Below are positions 11,417 to 24,178 of a DNA stretch of 64,000 nucleotides, piece after piece. The DNA is from Asterella californica (taxonomy: Eukaryota > Streptophyta > Marchantiopsida > Marchantiales > Aytoniaceae), in assembly GCA_036924285.1 (NCBI GenBank), contig JAYKYS010000004.1, forward strand, positions 18,012,001 to 18,076,000, in the 5' to 3' direction. Below the pieces are notes generated by a model, which ran no database searches, had not been told where the DNA came from, and was given only the letters and a program-made list of their open reading frames with translations. Both the position numbers and the translations under genes were made by a program. Every line of letters starts with the position of its first letter. Position 1 is the first letter of the stretch.

Positions 11417-12560
11417 TGTTTTTTAACAGAGGGGCTCCTGCGCGTTTTCTTTTCTTCTTCTTCTCCAGAAACACTTCACGAGTTCCCACCAGTCGATAGC
11501 AAGTTTCTCTCACAAAACGCAACCAAGCTCTCAACCTTCCTTCAGATGAATTTCAAGAAGGGTTGAAGTCCCGCTGACAATCATGATGCGAGGATGCAAA
11601 CCGTAGCGTACGCCGAAACTCTACAAACGGAGAGATAGGCGGCTTCTTTCCACGAATCTTATCACAATGCTATCATTTGACTCGACTCCACCTGCGACTT
11701 ACATTCATCACCGCGATTACACACCCTCGTTCTGCAGCTGCTGTCTATGTTACATCGACTGGTAGAGACTCTCGTACTTCCGCAGTCGGCCTTCACAAGA
11801 ACCCGAGCACCTGCAGTGTGTCGTAGCAGCGAAAGCAGCATTCACTGATTTGATTTCCTCTCTCCATTCCTGCGCGCATCCCGAATGTCTCAACTCACCT
11901 GGTCTCACCTCTCACTTTCTCTCCCTCTCCTTCTCAGGATGACAATCGCGCAAATTTGGTTACTCCTCCCTCGCGAGTAGAAGCTAAGCAGAGAATCGTG
12001 TTTTCGGAGTCCATACTTGAAACTCCCCGCGCTCCTAGCTCGTACCCGTACTCATCTAACACTAACCTCCATCTCCTCGTGATGATCAGCACTATCGCCG
12101 TACTCTATCACTTGAAGAACGAACACACAACTTGAAAGGTCCCGTTCTTTCTTTCACCGCTAGCATGTACGATGTCCGTCATTCAATGGAAATACAAATT
12201 CACAGCTCGTCCGTTTTTTCTGTGTGTCTCTCTCCCCTCACTTCCCTTCCCTTCCCTTCCCCTTCTTTCCTAGAGCCTGCCTTGCATGCTCTCGGACGAG
12301 AGAGAGATATCATGGCCGACATACGAACGCAACGCTAAAATATCTCAAATAGGCTGCACGTAAGCGACTCGCCACTGCGAGGTCCGTCTGGGCAGAAGCC
12401 GCAGCCTTCAGCGCTCCGGAGATATCAGCATCAAGCCATTTTCCAGGTGATCAAACCTCTTCCGCCGAAAGAAAACTCCCTTTCGTTTCGCTTCAGTCCG
12501 TCCCGTCTTTTCCGCCCCTCCTCCTCACGCACGTCGCACACTGTTTCTCTCTCAGACTGT
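11417..12560 (-). promoter_or_regulatory. Probable 5' leader and promoter region of the kinase gene
   Basis: This is inferred from position directly upstream of the ATG at 11416. The first about 100 bases are purine-rich on the sense strand, as is common in plant 5' leaders. A CCCTT/CCTTCC-type pyrimidine tract lies at about 12,235-12,265 (+). I could not place a transcription start or a convincing TATA box. Confidence 0.35.
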
Positions 12561-14604
12561 GTTCGCGTCGCCAAAAGTCTCCGTTTCCGGGAACCTTCCC
12601 GGCGGCATGCATAACTTCAAGCGTCCGGGGGTCTTTTGTAAAAATAGCCGGCTATTTCCCGGCATGGGTTGGCATCAACCGGTAATTTGTAAGAAATTGC
12701 CGATAAATTCTTCACGTTTTCGACTTGTACGCGTAAAATTTGAACTCCTTTTGCGATAAAGTTTGACAGAAATCTAAACTGTTCGCCGGCAATTCCATGG
12801 ACGTTGCGCGGTGAGCAGTCCGGCCGAATGTCACGACCAGGAGGCTGGCGCAAAACCTAGAAGTATAGTGAAGAATGACCTGCTACAGAAAGTATTCACG
12901 TCCCGATTAGAAGAAACTTATGTCGCGTTACGGTTGACACCTCACGTGTGTTTTGAAGCGTAGTCACCGTCCGATAGTAGGCGCGAAAGGCGCGCAAACT
13001 TGCTCTAGACCTTGATTCGACATATTCGTGCGAACTTCCGAGCGGTTATGAATTTGGCTTGGAGAACGTGAGGCGTGTCATACTCATCATTACTATGATC
13101 ATAAGTATAGTTCCGGAGGAATTGCCGGGTTTTTCTTCCGGATAGAAATCGAATTCTCCGGACATTTTCTGTGAAGGAACCCTCCGGAGGTCTCCCGGAA
13201 AGGGACAATTCCCGGAGAATTGTGGCGATGAAAGCAAGCATCACTTCCTCCCCCAGCGCCACCACGTGACCAGCCTGGGAATCGGTGCCGCCGGTGGGCG
13301 CGACGACTCAATTACAATATCTTGTCTTGGAGAAGCTGAGGCCTGAGGGCGAAGAAAAGAAATAAAATATACAACAAGATAATACGGACATCGAACCTTT
13401 CCCGGCTGCTGCTGCTGATGAGTTTCATGAAGGCGGCGGCAGTCTGCCTGCATCTTCTGCGCATTTGAATCCCTGCTCTGCTGCCATCATACTTAATCAC
13501 CCACCAAACTGATGCTACTCCATTTCTCATAGTAGTTGTGCGCAGCTCAGCTGCCTCCTCAGCTCTACAGGAGAGGAGGAGAATGGTACATCTTCACGTG
13601 GCAACTCTGAGAGAAGTTTGGATGGAAGCCAGCTGCTATGGCGGGGCTTTGGCTGAATGAAGGTCAAAGGTTGACATTTAATTCTCTTCTCGCCAGAGTG
13701 GCTGCCAATTTGTTTCTCATCATCATCTTCAGACTCCCTCTACAGTACTCATTGGCTAGATGATATGATTAGTAGTCGTAAGCCACAGTCGACTTCCTCC
13801 TACCCGGTCGGTAGTTCCCTGTTCTGTATTTCCTACTCGTATCATTACCATATCCCCAAATTCCCCCAAATTCCTCCAAATCCGTTTTACGCTATACCTG
13901 CACAATACTAGAGTTTTATACCTGCTGAATACTAGAGTTTTACTTCATACACAACTGTACTACTCCTACGATTTCTGTGTGTACAGTATTCCCCTATCCT
14001 GTTAGGCAGACTGTTACCGGTTCCAGTGTCGTCGTGAGCCCTTATCGAAATCATTGCCATCACTGTAGGTCTTTTCCTTCCTTTGAGGAGATCCTAATCA
14101 TTTTCAACTTATACTGTTGAGTCCTTTGCTCCTAGAGTAGTAACAATGGAGACTCAGAACACCTACTGTGTAGTTCAGCAGGAGGTAGCTTAACTGTTTT
14201 TGACAGTCACTAGATACTTCATGCGATAAATCTGGACGAGCCTTCGCCTATATAATAAGGGGGGTTTATTTCACGGGAAGAAAATGAATGAGCCTCGGCT
14301 ATAGAGCTTCTTGTCTTGCGCTCGTAGATTCCGATAAGCATTACTTTAGTTTTGTCAAAAGGGAGGTACTCATGAGTATTTCAATGGATTCTAAGGGGTA
14401 CCTTTCTCGGCTCATCATGCTTCACGATTAGGAAACCGTATGGCCATTAGGATCATAAGAATGAACTCAACAAAGCACAATTTGACAAGCTTAGTTAGAA
14501 GTTTGCAAACAAACAATACAAATAAGATTGTGTACACCGTGATTATTTTAATATTACATGTTACAAACTGCATATCCTCCTCCTCCTCCTCTACGAGAGA
14601 AGGG
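12561..14604. other. Non-coding stretch with CCGG-rich short inverted repeats
   Basis: Between about 12,580 and 13,240 many CCGG-centred short palindromes occur: ccgggaa-cc-ttcccgg near 12,587, cctccggagg near 13,184, and a 10-bp pair gaattctccg (13,151) and ccggagaatt (13,212). The rest, to 14,604, holds no recognisable gene. A 23-bp word (tacctgc.gaatactagagtttta) is tandemly duplicated near 13,896-13,943. Confidence 0.5.
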
Positions 14605-14717
14605 GAAATGTTAAGGAGTCCCCCACCTCACCTCAGCTGTGGAGCAGTGCACGTTTCGCTGACAAGTATCACATATCGAGGAGATGAAATTATAAATGAG
14701 GGACTCCCTAACATTTC
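14605..14717. repeat. MITE-like inverted repeat, 113 bp
   Basis: The left arm gaaatgttaaggagtccc (14605-14622) pairs with the right arm gggactccctaacatttc (14700-14717), with one mismatch over 18 bases. About 77 bases lie between. The arms could be terminal inverted repeats of a small non-autonomous DNA transposon. A clear target duplication was not seen and no sibling copy was found in the window. Confidence 0.5.
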
Positions 14718-15449
14718 ATTAAAGTAGAGAATAATAATAGTAAAAGAATTGTGACAGATGTACAGCTGATCGAGCCACATAGCGGGAAAGGACCTCAAAC
14801 AGTACCGATAGCCTCTATACACTTTCCACGAAATTCAGCTCAATATCCTCCCCCACATCCTTGTACAGCTAAATGTTATGCGTTTTCTGTTATCGGAAAA
14901 GATCTAAGTGTTAAGTATAAATGATATACTAAGTTATTATGGAAAAATAAATTTATCTATAATATTATCAAACAAAAAATAACTAACAAAAAATCAGTTT
15001 AATCTAGATATTAACTTATTCCTTAACCCTTCCGGCTGGAAAAATTTAAGAAAATATTAATCAAATGCACTATGACTTTCTAACCGTACCAAATTGAAGT
15101 GCCGATCTCGTCTATCTGGCATTCGGCATTGCTATTGCTTGTACTCCATTGTAGATAGTGTGAACACCATCACAAGGGCAAACACTGCAAAGAGATCACG
15201 AGCAAGCGATGAGTTTCACACATCAGCATCTTCTGATTTGGGATCAGGAAAAGTGTGTTCATAATATCCTTAAGTATACCTTTACTGTGTATTGTGAAAG
15301 ATTACAATAAGAGAATGAAGTAACGAACTGAAAGAATGAACGGGTAGTTCCGTCGCTTCATATCTTCAAGATCTCTACTATTGTAATTGTTGTTGTAAAC
15401 AAGAAAGTTTGACTACCTGAAACTAGTAGACTAGAATCCTGTTCCACCT
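14718..15449. other. AT-rich gene-free stretch
   Basis: No gene was recognised. The right half may contain the LTR of the decayed copia element that follows, but no matching partner near 18.8-19.2 kb could be established by eye. Confidence 0.35.
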
Positions 15450-18400
15450 CAAGGTGATTTTCTAACATCATCTCAATGTTGAGGTGAAAATTTACACATT
15501 CCCATTGCTGTTGAAAACGTTCCGAAATGACCATTTATGAAAACTATCTGCAAATTGTTCCTCTTATGGTACCCACGAATCATTTACTTCCTGCTCTAGC
15601 ATTTTCTCTTGCATTTTGAAATATGTAATGGACTTGCACCTCAATGTGTCATTCTTGCAAAAAATACATTTTTTCTGTTAAGGCAATGTAGCTAATATTA
15701 TCTATGAATATTTTCCATACTATTCGTGAGTTATTTCTGATCAAACCCCATGTCTGCTAGCATCCACCTCATCCAAACAAAATCTCTCGTAACATTGCTC
15801 AAATCCATGATATTCTGTCTCAATCGAGGTTGGTTGGTTACTTTTTGCTCAACCACGATACAGCTCCAGTCCAAGCATGAACGCAAATCTGGATGTGGAT
15901 TTTATGTCTTAAGTATCACGAGTCCAATCACATCAATATATCCATAAACTTGAGAATTTAGGATCTTCTTAAACCTTAATCAAAGACTTGAAGTTCTTTG
16001 TAACTATCTCACACTCTTTGTCGTTGAAAGATGAGAATCTCAAAGATTTTTCATGAACTGGATGATTTATTTTACTGCATAACTAGTATCTGGTCTTGAT
16101 GTTACAGCTAGGTAGATGATTTTTCTAGTTAACTTTCGATATTCGACCTGATCCACTAGTAAATCCTATTCTCATTCTTCACGCCATTGCTTTCTCACCT
16201 CAATCAAGATAAGCATTGGCTTACAGTTGTCCATACTGACAATTTTCAGTACATCACATCCATATTTGCTCTGATCTAGTCGGACTGATTATCATCGTGA
16301 AGAACGTGGATGTCTAAACAGTTAAGTTCTCCGGGGTCCGTCATGTCAAATTCTAGCCTTAACTCCTTCTACACAAAACTGATCTTTTGTGTCATTATCG
16401 AAAATCATTATATCATCTACTTACAACATGAGAGTTGTACTTCTCTATTTTGTTTGGAGCACATACATGTTTGGATCTCTTTGACTACTTTCAGAACCTT
16501 GTTTGTGAAAGAAAGTGTCCATCCTTCCAATCTATGCATGAGAGCTTGCTTCGGTTCGTATAATGCTTTCTTGATTTGGCACACAAGCTTTTCTTCTCCT
16601 GGTCGTTAAACCAATGTGGCTGCTACAAATATATTTCTTTTCCTACTTCTCCATCAAAAATCCTTTTTTATCGTCTATCGACCACACTTTGCAAGAATTA
16701 ATACTTGGTAGTACAATGAACATTATAACAGAATTGAGTTTTGTCACCGTGGTCAAAGTCTCATGAAAGCACTCTCTTCATGTTGTAGGTACCTTTTCGC
16801 TACTAGTTTCTCTTTGTGTCTTTGAACTTATCCATCATTTTCATGCTTGACACTAAAATTCCACTTGCACCCTATCACTTTCTTGTCCAAAGGTTGATTT
16901 GTTATTTTCCAAGTCTTGTTCAATAGTGTCCAAATCTCCTCGTCCATAGCTTTCTCCATCCTGATTTACTATGAGCTTTTCCAACGGTGATCACTTTATT
17001 TATATCATCTGCAAAGTTGAAAACATGTAGTGTCATCAAATCTCTCTAGTAGCCACTCTGTCGTGGTCGATCTCTTTGGCATCACTTGTTATGCATGTTG
17101 AGGAATTCTTGTACTCCTTGATACATTTATGTCTTTGGACATATCTTTGTCCGGTGAGTCTGGAAGACCGATAGGAGATATTTCTGCCATATATACATGT
17201 TGATTTCCATCTATCAGTAAATATTTCTGTACATTTTGAGATACATCCGATGCATTTTGTTGTATCGACTCATCATGCGTGCCAGATGTAATGCGTACCT
17301 TGATAAACACTTGCATGCTCGTCAAAAATAACATCATGGCTGATTATAAAATTATCAAATCTTTCTAATAATATGTAAGTCTTTCACTGTCTCTGTAACC
17401 AATAAAAGTACACATTTTACTTTTATCATTAAATTTTCTATTGATTTCTTTTGGAACAAGAGCAAATGCTCTACAATCAAACACTTTCAAGTGACTCACT
17501 TTATATATCTTGTCAAGAAAAGCTTCTTCTGGTGTTTTGTTTTGCATAGTAGAAGTTGGACACTAATTCAAGATATATACATAAATGGATGTACCCCTGC
17601 AGAGATGCATCTTTATCTTTCAACTTGCCTTGGGTAGTTTCACCACAACTCGAATTGTATGTTAATGCGAGATGTATGATGTCTTGAGCTACCCTCTGAT
17701 GCCCTTGTCCTTGACCAACATTATGCTTCTCTTGAGAAGAATTCCTCTCCTCTATATATTCAGACCACCTTCATTGTTTTCTATGTTTGTCTTTTTATTT
17801 CTGTGATGAAATATTGGAGTATATGAAACGCTGCAAAATTGACCTTGAGGAGATATGTCCACAGCTTTCATGAGTAATCATCTATAATAAGAATATAGTA
17901 TCTAGAATCTCTGATAGAAACCACTTCCATGAACCATCTGTTGTCACGTGTATTAATTATAGATCCTATTTGCTTTGTTAGCACCAGATTTATCAAATCT
18001 CGTTATGTTTGTTTGTTTTTCAAGCAGATCTCGCAAAGCTTGACAGTATTAACTCTTGGTAGTTTATGAGCGTTTCTTCTTCCATGCGTTGCTTCAGTTA
18101 AATGAAATGAATATGATCAAATATAATGTCAAAGATTATGTTTATTATCTTCTACGATGCTCCAATATATACGAATTATAACATCAGCTTTCAGTTCGTA
18201 TAGTCTACCTCTCTTTCTTCCTTTTGCTCACAATAAATCTAGTCCAGAGTTGTTTACGACTAAACAACAAGTTCCATCAAAATCATTTTCAAACCACTCT
18301 CGACCATCTTTCCCATCCTCATAAGATTTTGTACTGTGTCTGATACATATCATACTTCTTGTGTCAATCTGAGTTATCCAACCTGTAGCATGACTAACAT

Positions 18401-18750
18401 ATTGTATCTCTTATCATCACCAATCTCAAGAAATGATCCTTGATCTGTATATTATATTTTCTCAAACCACTCATGTCTAGCGACTATGTGATTAGAGACT
18501 CTTGAGTTAATTCACCAACATTATTCTCGGTTGTTATATGATCTTTCCTTCTTCTCTCTTGTCTGCAATCACTTCTGTCTACATTATCCTGAGAAAAATT
18601 CTCCATTCTCAGTTGAATGTTGTCTTAGGGTTTAGGTCCCATGCTTTTCTCTTGCATTCATAAGCTATGACCATGAATTTTACAGAAATTACAACACCCA
18701 AGTTTTCTTCAATTTTGACCAACTTGACCGTCATATGTTCTTCACCGCTC
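15450..18750 (-). pseudogene. Degenerate Ty1/copia gag-pol
   Basis: Read on the minus strand, the fragments are in copia order. A gag zinc knuckle-like CCNFCKIHGHS lies near 18,670-18,705. The integrase C-terminal block VSHLKVFDCRAFALVPKE lies at 17,365-17,547. An RT start (MDEEIWTLLNKTW, then a VIGCKWNFSVK-like block) lies near 16,850-16,965. An RNase H block (AVSWLSKK.PTSIETEY) lies near 15,800-15,860. Stops and frameshifts are frequent throughout, and no ORF longer than about 100 codons remains. LTRs were not identified. This is an old copy, unrelated in sequence to the young copia element at 29.3-34.6 kb. Confidence 0.8.
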
Positions 18751-18907
18751 TTGACTTCTGGTTCACTTGTTCCACTCTCCTCACTCAATGTCCTCTATTT
18801 CTCTTCTCTTAATGTGTGAACTTTGTTTTTCTCACGTACAAGACATTGTCAGCTCATGCTTCACGTTACTTCACTTGATTTCTATATTTAACTCTTCTTA
18901 TAGTGTC

Positions 18908-18933
18908 AAGCTTTGCAAAGCTTTGCAAAGCTT
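18908..18933. repeat. 26-bp perfect palindrome built from CTTTGCAAAG units
   Basis: Two tandem copies of the 10-bp palindrome CTTTGCAAAG (18911-18930) are flanked by AAG and CTT, making the whole 26 bases their own reverse complement. Confidence 0.95.
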
Positions 18934-19520
18934 CAATTGTTTTCACACAGCTTTCATAGAGTGTTGGAATGCTTAGCAATACCATCGACATGTAAAGGGT
19001 GATACAGTAATACAATATTTAAGCTTAGTAAGTAGATTTGTTAAGAAACACAAGAAATGAGTAGGAGAAGGTAGAGCTAACTAGTCATAGAAGGGCTGAA
19101 GAGCTCCCGTTGTACATAACCGACTTGTGGTCAAAAGGAATGTGAAGACTTCTATCTTTCATATTATTCAGGCCTTGTGGAGTACAAATTTTTGCATGTG
19201 CTTGGCTACTCTGTGTAGTTAGTGACTAGTAGTTCTGAATGACTGATAGCAAGGGAGACGAAGATCGACGACGTTAAGTCTTACATATGGAAAAATGCGA
19301 CCTAATGAATAGCAAACGGATGGGAAGACCTCATCAAGCATCACAAGGGAATGAAGGACCCGAAGGGAAGAACATCGGGGCTAAGCCCCGCTATCAGTAG
19401 CTCTAGAATCGCATGTCGCATCTATAATACCGAAGATCGAAAAATCAGTTACTCTACAAACAACAGGCGCACCTGAAGAGGCATCACCTACTGCGATTGC
19501 TCTCCTGAGAACGGCTCCTG
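18934..19520. other. Stretch between copia remnant and LINE
   Basis: No gene was recognised. Because the LINE-like element is read on the minus strand, part of this could be its 3' untranslated region, but no poly(A) tail or repeated tail was identified. Confidence 0.35.
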
Positions 19521-22480
19521 CTAAAGCTCTTTGTAGAGCAATGGAAACTCACTGTTTAAAAAATATGGTGCAGAAAAAAAGAGAAAATGGTACCTCTGGG
19601 GCCTCTCATGATAGGCTCTAGCACAATCTCTCAGAAAGGTGTCGAACTCCAAGCCTGTCGATGCGTATATCTCCAAAGCTAAGGAGATGAAGCGATGTCT
19701 CACTTGCATACCCCTATACTTGGTCACCTTCGCTGCTGCCGCCACGCCTATAGCCCATTCTGGGAGATGGGTGATCACATGTGCCGCCATTGAGTCCCGT
19801 GTCGGATCCGTGACAACCACATCAGCCACTGAGACTTGATCCTCTCTCATCATGTACAAGTCAGCTCTCACTGATCCTCCTGTCTGAAAGACATACCAAC
19901 GCTCTCCCCACATCATGTGATAGCTCTCCCGTGCTAAGGCAAACATGACGTCTCTGATGGCATCGTGGGTAGCTATCCGCTCTCCACCATGAGGACATCG
20001 AGCAAGATGACGACCCGATGTGTCGAGCGAGACACCACACTCGCAAGTGGATAGTGCCGAAATAACAGGTTGGACCAAGTCTAGGCGGAACCTCATCGCT
20101 GTAGAGAAGATAGTCGGTGCGAGTTGGAACACTCTAATGCAAGGTCGAGCTATGAGCCAAGAGCCTACGCCCTTGTCCGAACAAGAGCGGAGTCGAGCTC
20201 TAGTATCACATGAGATGGAAGGATCCACTAAGAGAGCCTGCTGAAAGTGGTGCCCCGTCAGAGAAGACTGTAGTCCGCGAGATCCATCGGTAGTTAAGAT
20301 ATCGAATCGAGGGTGTGCCTCATGTGTCTCAAGAGTCAGGCCATCTCTTGTCTCACGGAGACACATCTGTAGTGGGTAAGAACCATCCTCACCTTCTGTC
20401 ACGTAGCTCTCCAGAATAGGTCTATCTCGCACGAGAAAACGGCAACAGAGCCAAGGTGTTGAGAGGGCCCAACTACCAAAAAAGACTGCCGGAGTAGTCT
20501 CCTCCATGGATAATAAGCCCATCCCGTCAAATGATATCGGCAAAGATGTTTGTCTACGTGCGAGAGGTCATGCCACACAGTCAAAAGTCCCCGGTCCTAT
20601 GATATCGTCAAACACCTCCATGATCTTCCTATCAAACTCTCTAAGGCGCGAGATGAAGATAGGAGATGGAGGTACTGTGCGGAGTAAGTAACTAGGACGC
20701 CGTGCAATGGAAGAATAAAGAATACCAATGGCAACTTGAGGATCTTCCAACATAGAGAGATCCTCAATATGCAAAACGTCCTCCGCCAGGGCAACATCTA
20801 AGAATCGAGAGACAAAGTCCTCTGTACCCACAGATACTATGAGGATGCATAAACCATCAGTAGGGATAACAAATCCCTCCGGGAGCTTTAAGTCCGACTG
20901 AGTATACCTATAGGAGACCAAGCCTTGCACTTTGACACCTTCACCCTTAGCCTTACCAAGGTCAATTGAGAGACAAGATGGTCAAAGGTAACACCGACTT
21001 GGTCCGCCGGATCTACGATGTGCGTATCATCAGCTAGAGATGGAAGAACACAACCTGGAGCAGCCAAGGCGGCGACCAAGAGAGCTCTGTAGTAAGCTAA
21101 GGCAAAGAGGAGTCCACCCAAAGGATCTCCCTGACGAGTACTTGCAGCGGAGCTGATGACTGAAAACTCCTCTATCGTAAGACCGTGCTGGTAGTAAAGA
21201 GAAGAAGGAGAACCATAGAACGATCGCACGAAAGGGACTAAATCCATCCATGAGCTCCCTAAAGATAGAAGTGCGAGAAATGCTATTAGAAGCGTTTTCC
21301 ACGTCCACTTGTAGGACAACCCAATCGAGATGGATGTCCAAGAGAGCCCTAATGCCGAAAGACATAGACTCAAAACCTCCCGGCGTCGCAACTCCAAACT
21401 GATGTGGACAAAGGTGGTCTTGAAAAATATCTCGAAGCTGAAGGACAATGGTACGACTGATAAGTCGTAAGAGAATCTCGCCAATGGCTATCAGTCGAAT
21501 CCCTCCACCATCCTTCGTCATGGTCAAAAGTCTAGCTGTCCCTAGTACCTAAGCTATAGACTGAGGAATATGTCCTTGAGCTACTACTGCTGCTACCTGA
21601 AAAAGCTCCGTGAAACCACTAGAGGGGTCGTCTTTCTGAAAAAATCTCGTAAGTGCTCGTAGACCATCCCAGATAGACATCCAGAGGATAGACGTGGAGC
21701 TGTACACAAGGCCTGGGCAAACAAAGATCTATCGAGACATAATGACTCCTCAGGCTGATAGTCCTGAACCTCAGGTGGTGAGGGGTCACCCGATGAGGGG
21801 TGAAGGAGACGTCAGTAGGACATGCCAATGACAAAGGATGCAGTGCTCTAGCAGCTCTACTATACTCTCCAACCTGACCTAACATCCTACAGCGTCGTAT
21901 GCGGACGGAAGATGAGACATCACGTGTAGAGGCAGACTCACTCCTACCTCGTACCGCACGGACTGATTCTTCCTGTAAGGTCGCCCAATCACCAGCACGG
22001 AATCTCTGAAGACGGACCGCCACCTCCCGATGTCCTCCTCTGCCACCTCGAGTATAACGGAGACACCAACGAGGAAGTAAGAGAAATAGTAACCATGCCA
22101 CCTCGTCCTTGATGTTCCGTGCCAACATGTCGAGAGGTAGACATGTTGATCACCTCGTCATGAAGAGCACGAGATAACCGATGGAACAAACACGGACAAG
22201 GGAAACTCGTCTCGAACAAACTCAGAATAGTGCCAGAGTGGACTCTCAACCACTCCCACAACTCTGTAGAAACTCCATGAAGAAGGGCTAATGGTGCCAT
22301 AATGAATGCACGTGTGGACCTCCGATCTCGGCTAACCTGGGCATCCCATGTGGTCGTATCATAGCTCTTGTGCATCTTTCTCACATGAGATTTTACCCCT
22401 TGCGAGGTAAATAACTGATTGCACACCGGACATGGTGTGTCTCGAATCAGTCTCGATCTCATGGGAGATAGAATACCCAT
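19521..22480 (-). pseudogene. Non-LTR retrotransposon with C2H2 finger, RT and restriction-like endonuclease
   Basis: This is a single-ORF non-LTR element read on the minus strand, now split into about six frame fragments. The N-terminal piece (22480-21989) has a C2H2 finger (Cys17, Cys20, His32, His37) of the type that binds target DNA. The RT appears as GGGIRLIAIGEILLRLISRT and LQVDVENASNSISR (21527-21030). It continues in another frame as QGDPLGGLLFALAYYRALL and LADDTHIV, the catalytic A/FADD box (21484-20888). A thumb-like block with YLLRTVPPSP lies at 20930-20568. The last piece (20543-19521, 340 aa) has a CxC...H...C knuckle (Cys167, Cys169, His179, Cys183) and then RADLYM, VADVVVTDP and KVTKY. 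That order fits the PD-(D/E)XK endonuclease of R2, Utopia and related RLE-type LINEs. No apurinic endonuclease domain is seen. Overlapping frame fragments imply several indels, so the copy is dead. Clade assignment is uncertain. Confidence 0.85.
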
Positions 22481-23185
22481 AGCTAAAAAAAAGACGATAT
22501 CCGATCAAACGGTAGTTGCAATAAAAACATATCCAAAAAGAAGAGAGAAAATAGAAAAAAAGTGGAAAGACAGAAAAGAAAGAAAAAAGAAAAAGAAAAA
22601 GAAAAAGAAAAAAGAAGACGAAAGAGAAAGAAGAACACCGAACCTTGATTTGTAAAGTCTCTCAAAAATTCTAAAAAGAACACTCTGTAACTCTAAAATC
22701 TTAGAAAATCTGAAACTATTAAATACTCACTCATCTGTCCACCAAATGTGTCAAATCTAAGATCAAAAGAAACAAAAGAAAAAAATGAAGAAGAATATGT
22801 GGAAAAATCTCTCTAGCAAACTCTAATACCCTCCCCCTCTCACTCTCAACCTCCCGCAGTCCCCCTCCTTCGCTGTCCGCCCCCGCCCCACTTTCCGCGC
22901 ACTCCTGTCTCCCTACTCCTTCCAGACTCTGGAGCGGGATTCGGTGTTTACCATATATATATATATATATATATGGAGAAGAGAAGAGGAAGTCAGCGTG
23001 AGTTGGCAGTCGTGGAAGTAGATATACGTCCATCTGAATTGATCTTCATGAAGTCCCTTTTGTACTAAGAACGTACGACAAAGAGTATCTGAGTTTAGGT
23101 GAGAGGTTCTGAGCAGCGGAAATGTTGTGAGGCCGAACATCGTAGAAGCATGCATATTCACCCTCTTCCAAGTTCGGAAGAGGGG
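22481..23185. other. Stretch upstream of the LINE with purine-rich repeat and AT microsatellite
   Basis: The plus strand at about 22,560-22,640 is a (GAAAAA)-type purine tract. As a pyrimidine tract on the sense strand it lies just upstream of the LINE start and may belong to its 5' untranslated region. An (AT)11 microsatellite occupies 22953-22974. No gene was recognised. Confidence 0.5.
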
Positions 23186-23266
23186 TAATTTAGATATCTT
23201 TTAATTTATGACCAAACCCTTCCAAAAAGAAAGGCTTGGTCATAAATTAAAAGTATACTTAAATTA
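23186..23266. repeat. AT-rich hairpin (MITE-like or small-RNA-precursor-like)
   Basis: Perfect 18-bp arms cttttaatttatgaccaa (23198-23215) and its reverse complement (23236-23253) flank a 20-base loop. Imperfect pairing extends outward to about 23186 and 23266. A looser hairpin of similar build occurs at 41185-41244. Confidence 0.75.
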
Positions 23267-24178
23267 AATAATACTTTATGTCCCATGCGGTTTAATCTAT
23301 AGCAAGATGTGGTTCTTTTCATATAGTTGACTTATGGTTTATGTGTTTTACGGTGTACATGTGGAAGGTTCTAAGGCTGCTTGGCTCTTGACAAAACGTA
23401 AATAGCTCATGTAATAAAGTACATGTGATAGTTGACGCGTGCCTCCAGTTTTATTTAGACGTCTTCTATTTATATTTTCTATTTATATCTTTTATTGTCA
23501 CTTGCTGCGCATCTCATCTTGTTTGTTTTCAAAACAGTACTTTAACTGCCGTGATAATTTAACCAGATCCATAAAACATACGTTATTAAATTTACAATTC
23601 ACTTTTTAGTTTTATAATACAAGGATTCACGAATCCTGTTCCTGTATTTATCTCCTTCCTTCACGCTTGGCGTCTTCCGGCCCCGGGCCGGATGTGCGCT
23701 TTGGTAGTATATTCACTTGAGTACGGAGATACTTAAATCTTTTTCTCATTTTTTAAGTCGTATATAATCTTACGTGGATATACACATTACTTCTAAAGGT
23801 GTTTGTAGACATTTAAGGTATAGAGGCTTCAGGTTTAGAAAAAGACACTTAGTATCCTATTTCGTAACCTCTTCCATAGGAAGAGACATAAGGTTGGAAT
23901 ACTGAAAGCTTCTGACAGAAACTCTGAAGGCAATGTTAGATTAGACTTTGTTTTAAGAGATCACTTTTGGGGCTAGAGGTGCCGTGCACTGCTAAAATAG
24001 CCTAAGTCGTGACTATTACTTGAGGAGAGTTAAGTCAACTGCAACCTGGACGGGGTTGGATATGGTAAGTTGAGTGCCATCCAATGAAAACTTTATCCTC
24101 GATCACGCTATGAGAAGAGCATTAATTTTCTTTGAACCAACGGCATTTCGGTTATACGAGGTTTAGTGAAGTATTTGA
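23267..24178. other. AT-rich gene-free stretch
   Basis: No coding region, RNA gene or clear repeat was recognised. Confidence 0.4.
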
